Assembly: GCF_000177675.1 (NCBI RefSeq)
Contig: NZ_ADGX01000003.1
Location: 50,152-114,151, forward strand
DNA length: 64,000 bases
Reading direction: 5' to 3'
Source of the DNA: Parafrankia sp. EUN1f
GTDB taxonomy: Bacteria; Actinomycetota; Actinomycetes; Frankiales; Frankiaceae
The position numbers and the translations under genes are program-made. The notes beneath the pieces were generated by a model, which was not told the DNA's origin, ran no database searches, and was given only the letters and a program-made list of their open reading frames with translations. Below, piece after piece: positions 27,485 to 36,818 of the stretch. Positions within the stretch are counted from its first letter, which is position 1, and every line of letters starts with the position of its first letter.

Positions 27485-27960
27485 GCGCATACTCCGATCA
27501 CTGCTTCCCGCCGCGCGCATCCGACCGGCGCGGCTTCCCGCGGCCCGCGTTCCATGAACCCGTATTCGACGGATGCGACTTCGAGTCCATGGCGGGCGCG
27601 GCTATCCGGACCCAAGGGTATGGCGCGCTACCGGCGAATCCGTCCCCTGGCGGTGATGGCGCTTTTCACAGCGACCGCTGTGGGTGTGACCTGCGCCGCG
27701 CGATCGTTGGGTCATCCGGCGGCGCAGTGTCACTGAGCCGTTTCCGTCTCACGGCCTGTAGTCAGGGCTGGGTCAGGTCCGAGCCGACGACGGAAAAGGC
27801 TCACTCGTGGTTCTTCCGCGGTGAGGAGTCGGCTGTTTGGAATTCAGCGGGAAAAATGTGATTTCGGTGACGCGGGGGTCTGCGGGGCGTCCGGCGGGTT
27901 GGGCGAGCACGGCGGGCGAGGTGGCCGGGCGGGCCGAGTGCGCCAGGTGGTCAGAAGTGG
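27485..27960. other. Intergenic region with a perfect palindrome
   Basis: About 475 bases hold no recognisable gene. CACAGCG-AC-CGCTGTG at 27667-27682 is a perfect 7-2-7 inverted repeat, ~180 bases upstream of the DUF2889 start, and could be an operator. Confidence 0.45.
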
Positions 27961-28704
27961 TCAGGATGTCGGTGTGGTCCGGGGCTGGAACGCGTCGGTC
28001 GGGACCGCTGCGGGCACCGGACTGCCGTATTCCGTGAAGGTGACCTCGAACCTGTCGTTCGCGTCGTTGAAGACCTGCCGCAGCGGTACGGGCTGGCCGA
28101 CATTCGCGACGAACAACGAGGCGGTCTTCGTGGCGACCCGTACCGCGGGCTGGCGCTGTTCGGTCACCTGCTCCACGGTCGCGTCCTCACCTCCGTCGAT
28201 GTCGGCCTTCAGGTCCAGGATCGCGTCGGCCGCGCTGTTGATCGACAGGTCATCGTCGGCCGCCCCGACCGGGCCGGTGTTGATCCACTGATCGGTCCTG
28301 GCTCCCGGGTACGGCCCGGCGGCGCTCGGGCCGCGGACGTACGCGACCCCGGCGACCCGCAGAATTTCCACCCGTTGCCCGTTTCCGTCGAGTACGCCGG
28401 TGACCGTGCCATCCGCGGTCATCCGTAACTCTGCTGACGAGGGTGTGCCGTCCTCGGTGCCGCGGCCGAGATACCGCACGCTGCTGGTCGCTTTCAGCGC
28501 CTGGGCCGCGGTCGCGACGATCTCGCTGGCTGGCCTGGACTCGAGACCGTTGCTGGAGCCGGCCGCCAGGCGGTTCGCGGCCGCGGTGGCGGTGGGCTTT
28601 TCGGCGTCGTTGCCGCCTCCGCCGCAGGCCGCCAGCGCGAGTGAGAGTCCCACCGCGGCGGTCAGGGTGGCTGCCCGAGACAATTGAGTGCGCGGATTTC
28701 TCAT
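27961..28704 (-). CDS. Putative lipoprotein
   Basis: This 247-aa protein begins MRNPRTQLSRAATLTAAVGL and has the lipobox LALAAC, so Cys27 or a neighbour should be lipidated after signal-peptidase II cleavage. A linker rich in Thr and Ala follows. The mature part (SVRYLGRGTEDGTPSSAELRMTADGTVTG ... VLRVAGVAYVRG) has the alternating beta pattern of LppX/LprG-like lipid-binding lipoproteins, though no diagnostic motif was matched. AAAGG lies six bases before the ATG. It acts at the outer face of the membrane. Confidence 0.75.
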   Translation of the reverse strand: MRNPRTQLSRAATLTAAVGLSLALAACGGGGNDAEKPTATAAANRLAAGSSNGLESRPASEIVATAAQALKATSSVRYLGRGTEDGTPSSAELRMTADGTVTGVLDGNGQRVEILRVAGVAYVRGPSAAGPYPGARTDQWINTGPVGAADDDLSINSAADAILDLKADIDGGEDATVEQVTEQRQPAVRVATKTASLFVANVGQPVPLRQVFNDANDRFEVTFTEYGSPVPAAVPTDAFQPRTTPTS

Positions 28705-29501
28705 CGTCGACCTTTCTGGGCGCCGGACCGGCGACGGCGTGGCAGCCCCACGGGGTGTCGGTGGCCCGGTTGGAAATGGGTGGGTCCCGGTCCCTCGTGC
28801 GGAATGCCCACGGGGGACGTCGCGGACGATACGAGCATTTATGAGGACATGCATCAGAACGATTAGTCCACTGCTCGGCGAGTCCCGGCCCGGGTGGCAT
28901 CGACGCCGGATCGGTGGACTGACCGTGACTCGAATCTCCGCGCCGGGTGACCGTGGCCGCCGACTCGCGCGTTCCGTGAGCTGGCCAAGGAGGGCCCGGG
29001 TTCCGGTCCGGATATCGCCGGGCCCAGTCCCTCGCGGCCGGCTGTCCGGTGCGCGGCGGCTGACCTCGGTGGCCCCATCGTGCCCACGTCCGGCGGCGGC
29101 CCGCGAATCCCGCTGGCCCGGTACCCGTGTTCTTGACGGGATTTCCGGGACGATCAGCCTTACCATTCGCAGGCCTGTGGGGGAGCCCGGCCAGGAACAC
29201 CGGCCCGGCTGCTGCCGCCTTTCATCCTGTGCTGGCTGTGCCGGGGAAGGAGGAGTGTCGTTCGAGGCGTCGGGTAATGGGACTCCGCACGCGGTGCCGT
29301 CCCCGCGGCCGGGTTCTGCTACCGGTGCCAGGCGCCACGAAACGATCGGAAGTGGGGAGCGGCAACGCGCATGTTGTGGTGGATTGAGCCTTTTCTGGCA
29401 TCGGTTCGGACCTGCGGCATCCCCGGCTGCGCACCGTGAGACGGAAAAGCCTCATTGTCGGTGTTGAAAGACGGGCGAACATTTTGACGGCGCCAGAGAC
29501 G
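28705..29501. other. Divergent intergenic region
   Basis: About 800 bases lie between the lipoprotein gene and the NB-ARC/TPR gene. No coding frame with family resemblance was found. Two GAAAAG(G/C)CTCA-like blocks in opposite orientation (29386-29396 and 29445-29456) could form a long-range hairpin before the second gene. Confidence 0.4.
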
Positions 29502-31688
29502 ATGCGGGTGGCCAGCGATTCCGGCCGGCTGCCGCCGGTGTGGAACGTGCGGCAACGCGATCCGCATTTCGTGGGGCGGGACGACGAGCTCGTGCGCATC
29601 CATCGGGCGCTGCGCGGGGCGGCTTCGCCCGGCCCCGCCGTGGGAGCACGCGGCGTCGGCATTGTCTGCGCCGTCGGGGCGGACGAGGCCGGCGGAGTCG
29701 GCCGCTCCGAGCTGGCCGTCGAGTACGCCCATCGCCACCACGGTTGCTACGGCCTGGTGTGGTGGGTGGACGCGCAGACCCCGGCGCGGGCCGAGTCGTG
29801 TCTGCTGGGCCTGGCCGCGATCCTCGTGCCGGACGTGACGGGGCCGGGTACCACCGTGCTGCGGGGGCTCTGGGCCGAGCTTTCCCGGCGTGCGGACTGG
29901 CTGCTGATCTACGACGACGTCGACGCGCCGCTGGACCTGGGGATCGCCGCACCGCCCGACACGGGGCACGTCATCATGATCGGCCGTGCGCCCGAGGTCG
30001 GCCGGCTCATGCCGACCCTGGTGGAGCTCGGTGACCTCGATCGGGCCGATTCGATCCGGCTGCTGCGGCGACATGACACCCGGGCCAGTGAAGCGGAGGC
30101 GGCCCTGCTCGCGGCAACCGTCGGTGACCTGCCGCTCGCGCTCGCGCAGGCCGGTCACTTCCTGGCCGGGACGGGGCTGTCGATCGCGGCCTACCTGCGC
30201 CGGCTCGACGAGCTGCACGCGCCCGGGACGGCCGAGACGCCCGGGATGGCCGAGACGCCCGGGACGGCCGAGGTCGCTGGGACGGCTGAGGCTGGCGGGG
30301 CTGCGAACGAGGCCTCCGGCGGCGGTGGTCTGCCCAGGATCGTGGCCACCAGCCGCGCCTGGCTGGAACGTGACAGTCCGGCGACGGCCGAGATCCTGGA
30401 CGGGCTGGCCCTCCTGGCGACCGCCCCGTTTCCTCGCGTGGTTGCCGACGGCGTCGATGTGATTGGTGGTGAGCTGCTCCGGCTCGGGCTGGTCTGGCGC
30501 GACGTGGCCGAGATTCGGGTGCACCCGCTGGTGCGGAAATGGCTCCGGGCAGGGCTCGGGGGCGAGGAACGGAGGCACCGAGCGCTGCGCGGCGCGCTGC
30601 GACTGCTCACCCTGGCCGGCCGCGATCTTCATGACGGCGCTGAGGTGGGTCACCGGTCCCACCTCACGCAGCTGGAGCCGCACGTACAGGCCGTCTCGGC
30701 CTGGATGGACGCGGCCGGCCCGGCCGGAGCCGAGGCCGAAAGCGCGGAGTTCCGTCGGCTGACGTTGCTCGTTGTGGACTTTCTGCATCGCTCGGGGCGG
30801 TACGAGGAGGGCCGCGGGCTGAGCGGGCCCGTGCGATGCCGCTGGGCCCGGGACCTCGGCCCGGATCACCCGGATGTGCTCACCGCCGCTGTGGTCGAAG
30901 CCTCGATCCTGCTGGACGGCCTCGGCGCGGACGGCGGCCACGCCACCGAGGCCGGCTTCGGTGGCGCGCCGGCGCCGGCGGCAGGGCCGGCGCCGCCGGC
31001 AGGGTCAGCACCAGCGCCAGCTGCGACGGCTGCGGTGGTGACGGCGCGGATGCTTCTGACACAGGCGCACAGCCGCCGGCTGCGGACACTCGGTCCGGAG
31101 CATCGCGAGGTGCTCGTCGTGGCGAGCAGCCTCGCCCGCGCACACGGTGAGATCGGTGACCGCGCCGAGGCGGTGCGGCTGTACCGGGACACGCTTGGCC
31201 GCCAGCGCGACCGGTTCGGCCCGGACGATCCCGACACGTTGCGGTCGGCGCACGGCCTCGGCGACATCCTGACCCGGCTCGGGGAGTTCGCGGAGGCTGA
31301 CATCCTGCTTCGGGACACCCATGACCGGCGGGCCCGCCGGTGTGGCACCGACCATCTGGACACCCAGACCACCGCATTCGTCCTGGGGGTGGCTCTGCGT
31401 GGTCTCGCTCTGCCGTGCGAGGCCCGTGTCCTCCACGAGCAGGTACTGGCGTGGGCTCGGCGACAGCTCGGCCACGAGCACCCCCGGACGCTGGACGCGG
31501 CCCTGCAGCTCGCGCTGGACCTGGTGGCCCTCGGTGAGGTGGGCCGGGGACGTGACCTGTTCACCGAGGTGATCGGCTGGGAGGTGTTCGGCTGGTTCGA
31601 CGAGCCACCGACGGGCCCGGGCACGTGGGTGCCGCGGTGGGCGGCACGCCATCGGACCGAGATCGCGAAACTTTGGTCGGGCGGATGA
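29502..31688 (+). CDS. NB-ARC/TPR protein with altered P-loop (FxsT-like)
   Basis: This protein of about 728 aa begins near PPVWNVRQRDPHFVGRDDELVRIH, the entry typical of actinobacterial STAND ATPases and the TPR proteins of FxSxx-COOH systems. GGVGRSELAVEYAHRHHGCYGLVWWVDAQ follows, where the Walker A lysine is replaced by arginine. IYDDVD supplies Walker B and GDLPLALAQAGHFLA the GxP hinge. From residue ~430 there are TPR repeats with LGPEHREVL, FGPDDPDTLRSAHGLGDIL and LGHEHPRTLDAALQLALDL. A 15-bp-like repeat encodes GTAETPGMAETPGTAE. GTG 29436 would add 22 residues. No FxSxx peptide gene was spotted nearby. A signalling or scaffold function is inferred. Confidence 0.75.
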   Translation: MRVASDSGRLPPVWNVRQRDPHFVGRDDELVRIHRALRGAASPGPAVGARGVGIVCAVGADEAGGVGRSELAVEYAHRHHGCYGLVWWVDAQTPARAESCLLGLAAILVPDVTGPGTTVLRGLWAELSRRADWLLIYDDVDAPLDLGIAAPPDTGHVIMIGRAPEVGRLMPTLVELGDLDRADSIRLLRRHDTRASEAEAALLAATVGDLPLALAQAGHFLAGTGLSIAAYLRRLDELHAPGTAETPGMAETPGTAEVAGTAEAGGAANEASGGGGLPRIVATSRAWLERDSPATAEILDGLALLATAPFPRVVADGVDVIGGELLRLGLVWRDVAEIRVHPLVRKWLRAGLGGEERRHRALRGALRLLTLAGRDLHDGAEVGHRSHLTQLEPHVQAVSAWMDAAGPAGAEAESAEFRRLTLLVVDFLHRSGRYEEGRGLSGPVRCRWARDLGPDHPDVLTAAVVEASILLDGLGADGGHATEAGFGGAPAPAAGPAPPAGSAPAPAATAAVVTARMLLTQAHSRRLRTLGPEHREVLVVASSLARAHGEIGDRAEAVRLYRDTLGRQRDRFGPDDPDTLRSAHGLGDILTRLGEFAEADILLRDTHDRRARRCGTDHLDTQTTAFVLGVALRGLALPCEARVLHEQVLAWARRQLGHEHPRTLDAALQLALDLVALGEVGRGRDLFTEVIGWEVFGWFDEPPTGPGTWVPRWAARHRTEIAKLWSGG

Positions 31689-31957
31689 CCGGCCATCCTG
31701 CCTTCTGCACCGGCGGTCTGTTTGGGCTACCGTTCGATTAGTAGTAAAGATATATCGAATAATGTCGTCGCGTCCTGCTGGCGTCGACCGCGTGGGCCCT
31801 GGTTGGCCGGGTGATCGTGACAGCGCCGGTGACCGTGAGTGCGCGGTGCGCGGCCCTGGCTCCTGTGGGGCACCGGTCGAGCTGCCCGCGAACGCGCAGC
31901 GGAGTGGAGGCGTGACCGGATGAGGGAAGCTGACTGTCGTACCAGCGTGATCAGCGC
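31689..31957. promoter_or_regulatory. AT-rich upstream region of the MBL gene
   Basis: TTCGAT (31733-31738) and ATCGAA (31754-31759) flank an AT-rich stretch unusual for this genome. It is a possible promoter/operator for the gene at 31958. Confidence 0.35.
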
Positions 31958-32995
31958 GTGACCGGGGTGGCGCGTCGGTCGGGCCCGCAACTGCCCCCGG
32001 TGGAACGGCTCCGGCCAGGTCTGTGGAGCATCCCGGTCCCGCTGCCGACCGCCGGGCTGACCCACGTCTTCATGTATCTGTTCGAGACCGATCGCGGTGC
32101 CTACGTAATCGACTCCGGCTGGGACACCGACGCGGCCTTCGCCGCCGTCGAGGCGGGACTGGCCGTCGCCGGATACTCCGTCACGGATCTGCGCGGCATC
32201 ATGCCCACCCACATGCATCCCGACCACTACGGGCTCGCCGGGCGGCTGCGGGAGGCGTCCGGGGCCTGGATCGCGTTGCATCCCGCGGACGCCGCGCTGC
32301 TGCGCGCGCACCCGCTCGAACCGGCGGATCTGTTCCGGAACCTCAACGCGGAGATGCTGCGCGCGGGCGCACCGCCGAGCGCCATGCGCGCGTTCGCCGC
32401 GGAGAAGCTGCCACCCGGTCCGTTCCCGGCGGCTGCCAGCCCTGACATCCTGCTCGACGACGGCGACCGCCCGGACGTCCCCGGCTGGGACCTGCGGGCC
32501 GTCTGGACACCGGGGCACTCCCCGGGGCATCTGTGCTTCTGGGAGCCGGCGAACCGACTGCTGCTCTCCGGCGATCACGTGCTGCCCCGCATCACGCCGA
32601 ACATCCCGTTCGGGGCCGCGGTCGGGGATGATCCGCTGGGGGACTACCTGCGTTCCCTGGACAAGGTCGACGCCCTGCCCGCCGAGGCAACGCTCCCCGC
32701 GCACGAATACCGCTTCGACGGCCTGTCGGACCGGGTCGCGCAGCTGCGCAGGCATCACGACCAACGTTTCGGCGAGGTGCTGGCCACGTTGGACGATGGT
32801 CCGGCGACCGCCTGGGAGGTCGCGAGCCGGATGGAGTGGTCACGGCCCTGGGATGAGATCGAGGGCTTCATGAAACGCAGCGCCGTGGCCGAGGCGCTGG
32901 CGCACCTGCGCGCCCTGGAGTGCCGCGGCGTGGTCGTGGAGCGTGCGGGCGAGCCGCCGACCTGGCGTCGCCGTGCCGCGGTGACCGACAGCTGA
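31958..32995 (+). CDS. MBL-fold metallohydrolase (LACTB2-like)
   Basis: This 345-aa protein has the metallo-beta-lactamase motif THMHPDH near residue 84, further ligands in TPGHSPGH near 184 and SGDHVLP near 205, and LPAHEYRF. The C-terminal ~70 residues (RFGEVLATLDDGPATAWEVASRMEW ... ALAHLRALECRGVV) form the winged-helix tail found in LACTB2-type hydrolases. Thioester, hydroxyacylglutathione-like or nucleic-acid substrates are all possible. The first codon could be one of several GTG triplets near 31958. Confidence 0.85.
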   Translation: MTGVARRSGPQLPPVERLRPGLWSIPVPLPTAGLTHVFMYLFETDRGAYVIDSGWDTDAAFAAVEAGLAVAGYSVTDLRGIMPTHMHPDHYGLAGRLREASGAWIALHPADAALLRAHPLEPADLFRNLNAEMLRAGAPPSAMRAFAAEKLPPGPFPAAASPDILLDDGDRPDVPGWDLRAVWTPGHSPGHLCFWEPANRLLLSGDHVLPRITPNIPFGAAVGDDPLGDYLRSLDKVDALPAEATLPAHEYRFDGLSDRVAQLRRHHDQRFGEVLATLDDGPATAWEVASRMEWSRPWDEIEGFMKRSAVAEALAHLRALECRGVVVERAGEPPTWRRRAAVTDS

Positions 32996-33063
32996 GTCGG
33001 GGGTCGTGACCGATCTCTGCTCGGTCCGCATCAATCAGTAGTTATGGTCCCGAGCTGGTCCGG

Positions 33064-33678
33064 ATGTCGCCAGCCTGGACCACCGAAAGTGTAGTCAGCA
33101 CTGATCCTCTTCGCCGATATTTCCTCTTGCCGAGGACGGATCCGGGGTTCGCCACTACGATTTGGACGATGATCGTTGCGAGTGGGCTTCGTCGTTCAGA
33201 CAACGGTGCGGCATTGTTCCACCGGCTCCGTGAGGGCGTTCTTACGCTCGATCCGGTCGTTGAGGGAATGCTCCGCCACACGGCTGGCACGATTGTGTGG
33301 GGTGCGCTGATGGAAATCGGTGCCGAAGAGGGAACGGTAACGGTCGTCTCGTTGGCCGACGGCACTACGAGCCTGTACGCGAGCGCTGGCGGCGGTGCGG
33401 TCGGGGGCGGCGTCCACAGCACGGTGGTCGCCGCCACCCGTCGCTTCCTGCAGGTGACGGAAGCACACCTGACCAGCTTCGAGGCGGACGGCGAGCGAGC
33501 GCCGGTACCGGCGGCGGGTCACATCGTGTTCAGGGCGCTGACCTACGGTGGGCGCCGATACGCCGAGGCGGCCGAGAAGGACCTCCGTGAACCCGGCCAC
33601 AGCCTTTCACCGCTTTACCAGGCTGGGTATTCCGTAATCAGCAGGCTACGTTTCGTCGAGGCGGTCGGGGCATTCTAG
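33064..33678 (+). CDS. Hypothetical protein
   Basis: This protein of up to 204 aa has no motif I recognise. It has a mixed alpha/beta composition with a glycine-rich turn (ASAGGGAVGGGVHSTVV) and ends in SVISRLRFVEAVGAF. Codon use is less G+C-rich than its neighbours in the first 100 bases, and neither ATG 33064 nor ATG 33169 has a good ribosome site, so the start is open. It stands alone between two long spacers. Confidence 0.5.
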   Translation: MSPAWTTESVVSTDPLRRYFLLPRTDPGFATTIWTMIVASGLRRSDNGAALFHRLREGVLTLDPVVEGMLRHTAGTIVWGALMEIGAEEGTVTVVSLADGTTSLYASAGGGAVGGGVHSTVVAATRRFLQVTEAHLTSFEADGERAPVPAAGHIVFRALTYGGRRYAEAAEKDLREPGHSLSPLYQAGYSVISRLRFVEAVGAF

Positions 33679-34050
33679 GTGGCGACGGGTCGTGCTGCTT
33701 CCGGTGACCCCCGAGGGATGATCCGGTGGCGCCGCGTGATTTCTGCGTAAAACTTCTCCTGTCGTCGAAGCGGTTGATGGTGGTCGCCGGCTTCGAGGGG
33801 GCGGCTCTTCCTCTTTTCGCCGTGATCCGTGGATGGAACGGTTTGTCGCGCCCGTCGTGCGCGGTCCGCGTCCGATCTGGGTGTTGGTGCTCCGGGGTCG
33901 TCGCCGGGGGAGTGGGGGTGGGCCGCGTAGCTGTGCGTGCCCGGCGAGACGGTTGCCGCACCATCGCAGGAGTCACGAGTAATATACGCTCAGTGACAAT
34001 GAGCTGCTCGGGCTCGTTGCTTCATGGCGCACGACGGAGGGAACGGCCCC
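33679..34050. other. Intergenic region
   Basis: About 370 bases contain no recognised gene. AGTAATATACGCT near 33975 is AT-rich and could be the -10 region for the gene at 34051. Confidence 0.4.
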
Positions 34051-35460
34051 ATGGCGACCAGTTCATCGGAGACCAGCGCGTCCAGTAACGGTGCGGGCGC
34101 CGTGGGTGGCCTCGCGCACCGGCCCGGTCCGATGCCGACCTTCACCGCTCCGACCGCCGTGGCTCCGGCCGCACCTGCGACCGGCGGGTACGCGGCGACG
34201 TCCGGCGCGGAGACGAAGAAGGCCGCCGAGGCAGCCAAGCCGACCAGCGGCGCCGAGCAGGTTTCCCCGAGCACCTCGAAGCCCGCCAGCGCGTCGAAGT
34301 CGACGAGCGCTTCTGAGAGGGTGACGGCGCCCGAGGAGACCTCGGCTGCCAGGGCCACCTCGACCGTGAAGCCCGCGGCTGCCAGGTCGTCGGCCAGCAA
34401 GGCGTCGGCCGCCAAGCCCGCGGCTGCCAAGTCGTCCGCCAGCAAGGCGTCGACTGCCAAGCCAGCTGCTACCAAGCCCGCGGCTGCCAAATCGGCGGCG
34501 GGTAAGGCGTCGGCAGGCAAGCCCTCCGCCGCCAAGGCCAAGGCGACCAAGGCCAAGGCGACCAAGGCGACCAGCGCTCCCAGGGCGACGACCGGCACCG
34601 GGGTGCCCTCGGGCCCGGCGAAGGCGACATCGGGTGGCGCGAAGACGGTGCCCGCGGCGCGCGTCGGTGGGAGCCCGGCACAGCCCATGACGGCGTCGAC
34701 AGGTAGCTCGACCGCCTCCCCGACAGGGAAAACCGCCGCTACCGAGGCGGTTGCGAAGCGGCGATCCACCTCAGCTCCCGGCGCCTCCGCTTCAGGAAGT
34801 TCCGCCTCCCGGGCGACGTCGAGCCGTACTTCGCCGGCGCGGACCGCGACGACTCGCGCCACGACGCCGCGGGCCGGTGTGTCACGCTCCGCGGTGCCGC
34901 GTGCCACGACGTCCCGTGCCACGCCCTCCCTCACGACGGCGACGCACACGAACACGAACACGACACGCCCGGTCACGACGCGCGCGGCGTCCCCCCGGAG
35001 CGCCGCGACGACCGCGAAGACGCGGACGTCGGCCGGTGCCGCCCGCGCCGCGCGTCCTGTGTCGGCCACGGCCAGCTTCCCGCGGTCGGTCGTGTCCAGG
35101 ATCGCTTCTGTCGCATCGGTGGGGTCCGGGCCGGCGGGGTCCGCCGCGAACACGATCGGGAGCGCGGTGGGCGGCGCGATCGGATCCGCCGTGCGCAGCC
35201 GTCGACCGCACCACGACGAGCGGGTGGTGGTGCTGCATCTTCCCTACGTCACCGCCCGGCTGGAGATGGCACCGCCGCCGAAGGACGACGGGCGCCACCT
35301 CGGCCCCGTCCCGATCCCCTCGGCGAAGATGACGGCCTACTACATCGGGCTGGGGACGCTCGCGGCGGTCGAGGCGATCGAATGGCCGATCGCGGCCGCG
35401 CTCGCCGTGGGAAGCTACGTGGCCCAGCGCACGCGCGCGACGGCGACGGCGCCCCGATAA
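34051..35460 (+). CDS. Ala/Lys/Ser/Thr-rich protein with conserved C-terminal domain
   Basis: The ATG at 34051 lies ten bases after GGAGGG and gives 469 aa. Residues ~60-345 are low complexity: many AKPAAAKSSASKAS-type repeats, resembling eukaryotic H1 and actinobacterial HU/HupB tails, then Arg/Thr/Ser-rich. A compact C-terminal part (residues ~390-460) reads VVVLHLPYVTARLEM ... AKMTAYYIGLGTLAAVEAIEWPIAAA, with one probable membrane-associated helix. Nucleoid or membrane-surface binding by the basic tail is inferred. uppP starts 27 bases downstream, suggesting cotranscription. Confidence 0.7.
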   Translation: MATSSSETSASSNGAGAVGGLAHRPGPMPTFTAPTAVAPAAPATGGYAATSGAETKKAAEAAKPTSGAEQVSPSTSKPASASKSTSASERVTAPEETSAARATSTVKPAAARSSASKASAAKPAAAKSSASKASTAKPAATKPAAAKSAAGKASAGKPSAAKAKATKAKATKATSAPRATTGTGVPSGPAKATSGGAKTVPAARVGGSPAQPMTASTGSSTASPTGKTAATEAVAKRRSTSAPGASASGSSASRATSSRTSPARTATTRATTPRAGVSRSAVPRATTSRATPSLTTATHTNTNTTRPVTTRAASPRSAATTAKTRTSAGAARAARPVSATASFPRSVVSRIASVASVGSGPAGSAANTIGSAVGGAIGSAVRSRRPHHDERVVVLHLPYVTARLEMAPPPKDDGRHLGPVPIPSAKMTAYYIGLGTLAAVEAIEWPIAAALAVGSYVAQRTRATATAPR

Positions 35461-35487
35461 CGTCGTGACCATGTACGGGACCTCGCG

Positions 35488-36375
35488 GTGAACTGGGCGG
35501 AAGGCACGATCCTCGGGCTGGTCCAGGGACTCACCGAGTTCCTGCCGGTCTCTTCGAGCGCGCATCTGCGGGTCGTGGCGGCGCTGGCCGGCTGGGACGA
35601 CCCCGGCGCCGCCTTCACGGCCGTGACACAGATCGGCACGGCGGCAGCGGTGATCGTCTACCTGCGTTCGGACCTGGCCCGCCTCGGTCGTGCCTGGTTC
35701 GGATCGCTGCAGCTTTCGACGGGCAGCCCCGGGGCGGACGCCAGCGGTGCCGAGGCCCAGGCCTCCGATGCCCGGCTCGCCTGGCTGATCGCGTTCGGCA
35801 CCGTTCCCATCGGAGCCTGCGGCTATCTCTTCGAGGATGTGGTGAAGGGCCGGCTGCGTGACCTGCGGCTGATGGCCGGCGCCCTGGCCGGCGTCGGCCT
35901 GCTGCTCGGCGCCGCGGACCGGTGGGCGGATCGCCGGCCCGGTGCCCGCAAGCCCCTGGCGGAGCTGTCCGCCCGCGACGGTCTGCTGATCGGGCTGGCG
36001 CAGGCCACCGCGCTGATTCCCGGAGTGTCGCGGTCCGGCGCGACCATCGGCGGCGGGCTGGTGCTGCGGTACTCGCGCGAGGCCGCGTCGCGTTTCTCCT
36101 TCCTGCTCGCCGTCCCCGCGGTCGCGGTGTCGGGGGCGTTCGGGCTGCACCGGCTCTACCGTGAGGCGAGGCAACCGGCGTCCACCGTGGCCTGGGGCCC
36201 GCTGGCGGGTGCGAGCGTGGTGGCGTTCCTCGTCGGGTACGCGGCGATCGCCTGGTTCCTGCGGTACGTGGGCGGGAACGACTTCGCGCCCTTCGTCGCC
36301 TACCGCGTCGGCCTGGGGCTGCTGCTCCTGGCCCTCGTGCTCGCCGGCCGGACCGAGGCCATCCCAGCAGGGTGA
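35488..36375 (+). CDS. uppP: Undecaprenyl-diphosphatase
   Basis: This 295-aa integral membrane enzyme removes a phosphate from undecaprenyl pyrophosphate so that the carrier can be reused for peptidoglycan. It has GLVQGLTEFLPVSSSAHL near residue 10, with the catalytic glutamates, and PGVSRSGATIGGGL near 180, both BacA/UppP signatures. The length and eight or so hydrophobic segments match. Overproduction of the family confers bacitracin tolerance (established knowledge). GTG 35488 lacks a strong ribosome site and may be translated by coupling to the upstream gene. Confidence 0.93.
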   Translation: MNWAEGTILGLVQGLTEFLPVSSSAHLRVVAALAGWDDPGAAFTAVTQIGTAAAVIVYLRSDLARLGRAWFGSLQLSTGSPGADASGAEAQASDARLAWLIAFGTVPIGACGYLFEDVVKGRLRDLRLMAGALAGVGLLLGAADRWADRRPGARKPLAELSARDGLLIGLAQATALIPGVSRSGATIGGGLVLRYSREAASRFSFLLAVPAVAVSGAFGLHRLYREARQPASTVAWGPLAGASVVAFLVGYAAIAWFLRYVGGNDFAPFVAYRVGLGLLLLALVLAGRTEAIPAG

Positions 36376-36401
36376 TTCGGCTTCGGCTGGGGCCGGTGGG
36401 C

Positions 36402-36752
36402 TCAGTCCAGGGCGGCCAGCGCGAGGCGGGCGGCGGCCTGAAGCCGGTCCGCGTCCGGCGCTGCCCGCGCGACGACACGGACACCCTGCATCACGGCGAG
36501 CAGGAAGTCGGCGATCTCATGCGCGTCCTTGTCCGGGGCGAGCACATCCTGGGCCTGGGCTCGTAGCAGGGAGGACAGCAGCGCCGTGTCCACCACGGTC
36601 CAGCTGACCGCCACCTGGCGGGCGACCTCGGCTTCAGGAGGTTCATCGCGCTCGAGCACCACCGGCTGGTTGGACATCGACTGGTCGGGCGGCATCGTCG
36701 CGATACGGGTTCGTCGTGATGAGTGGGCGAGTGGCGTCGGTAGGGCGTCCAA
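36402..36752 (-). pseudogene. TetR regulator remnant (C-terminal part only)
   Basis: The last ~60 residues (HEIADFLLAVMQGVRVVARAAPDADRLQAAARLALAAL) look like the ligand-domain end of a TetR/AcrR repressor. No helix-turn-helix precedes them. The first ~50 residues are unrelated. It is probably a decapitated gene without DNA-binding ability. Confidence 0.55.
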
Positions 36753-36818
36753 TACGGTGGGGCCGGCGGGGGCACCCGCTTAGCCTGAGCGCCAACCAGT
36801 CCCCTTCGGAGGTATCTG

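Noticed and set aside
31733..31759. TTCGAT...ATCGAA as ends of a mobile element
   Set aside because: The arms are only six bases, there is no target duplication and no transposase.
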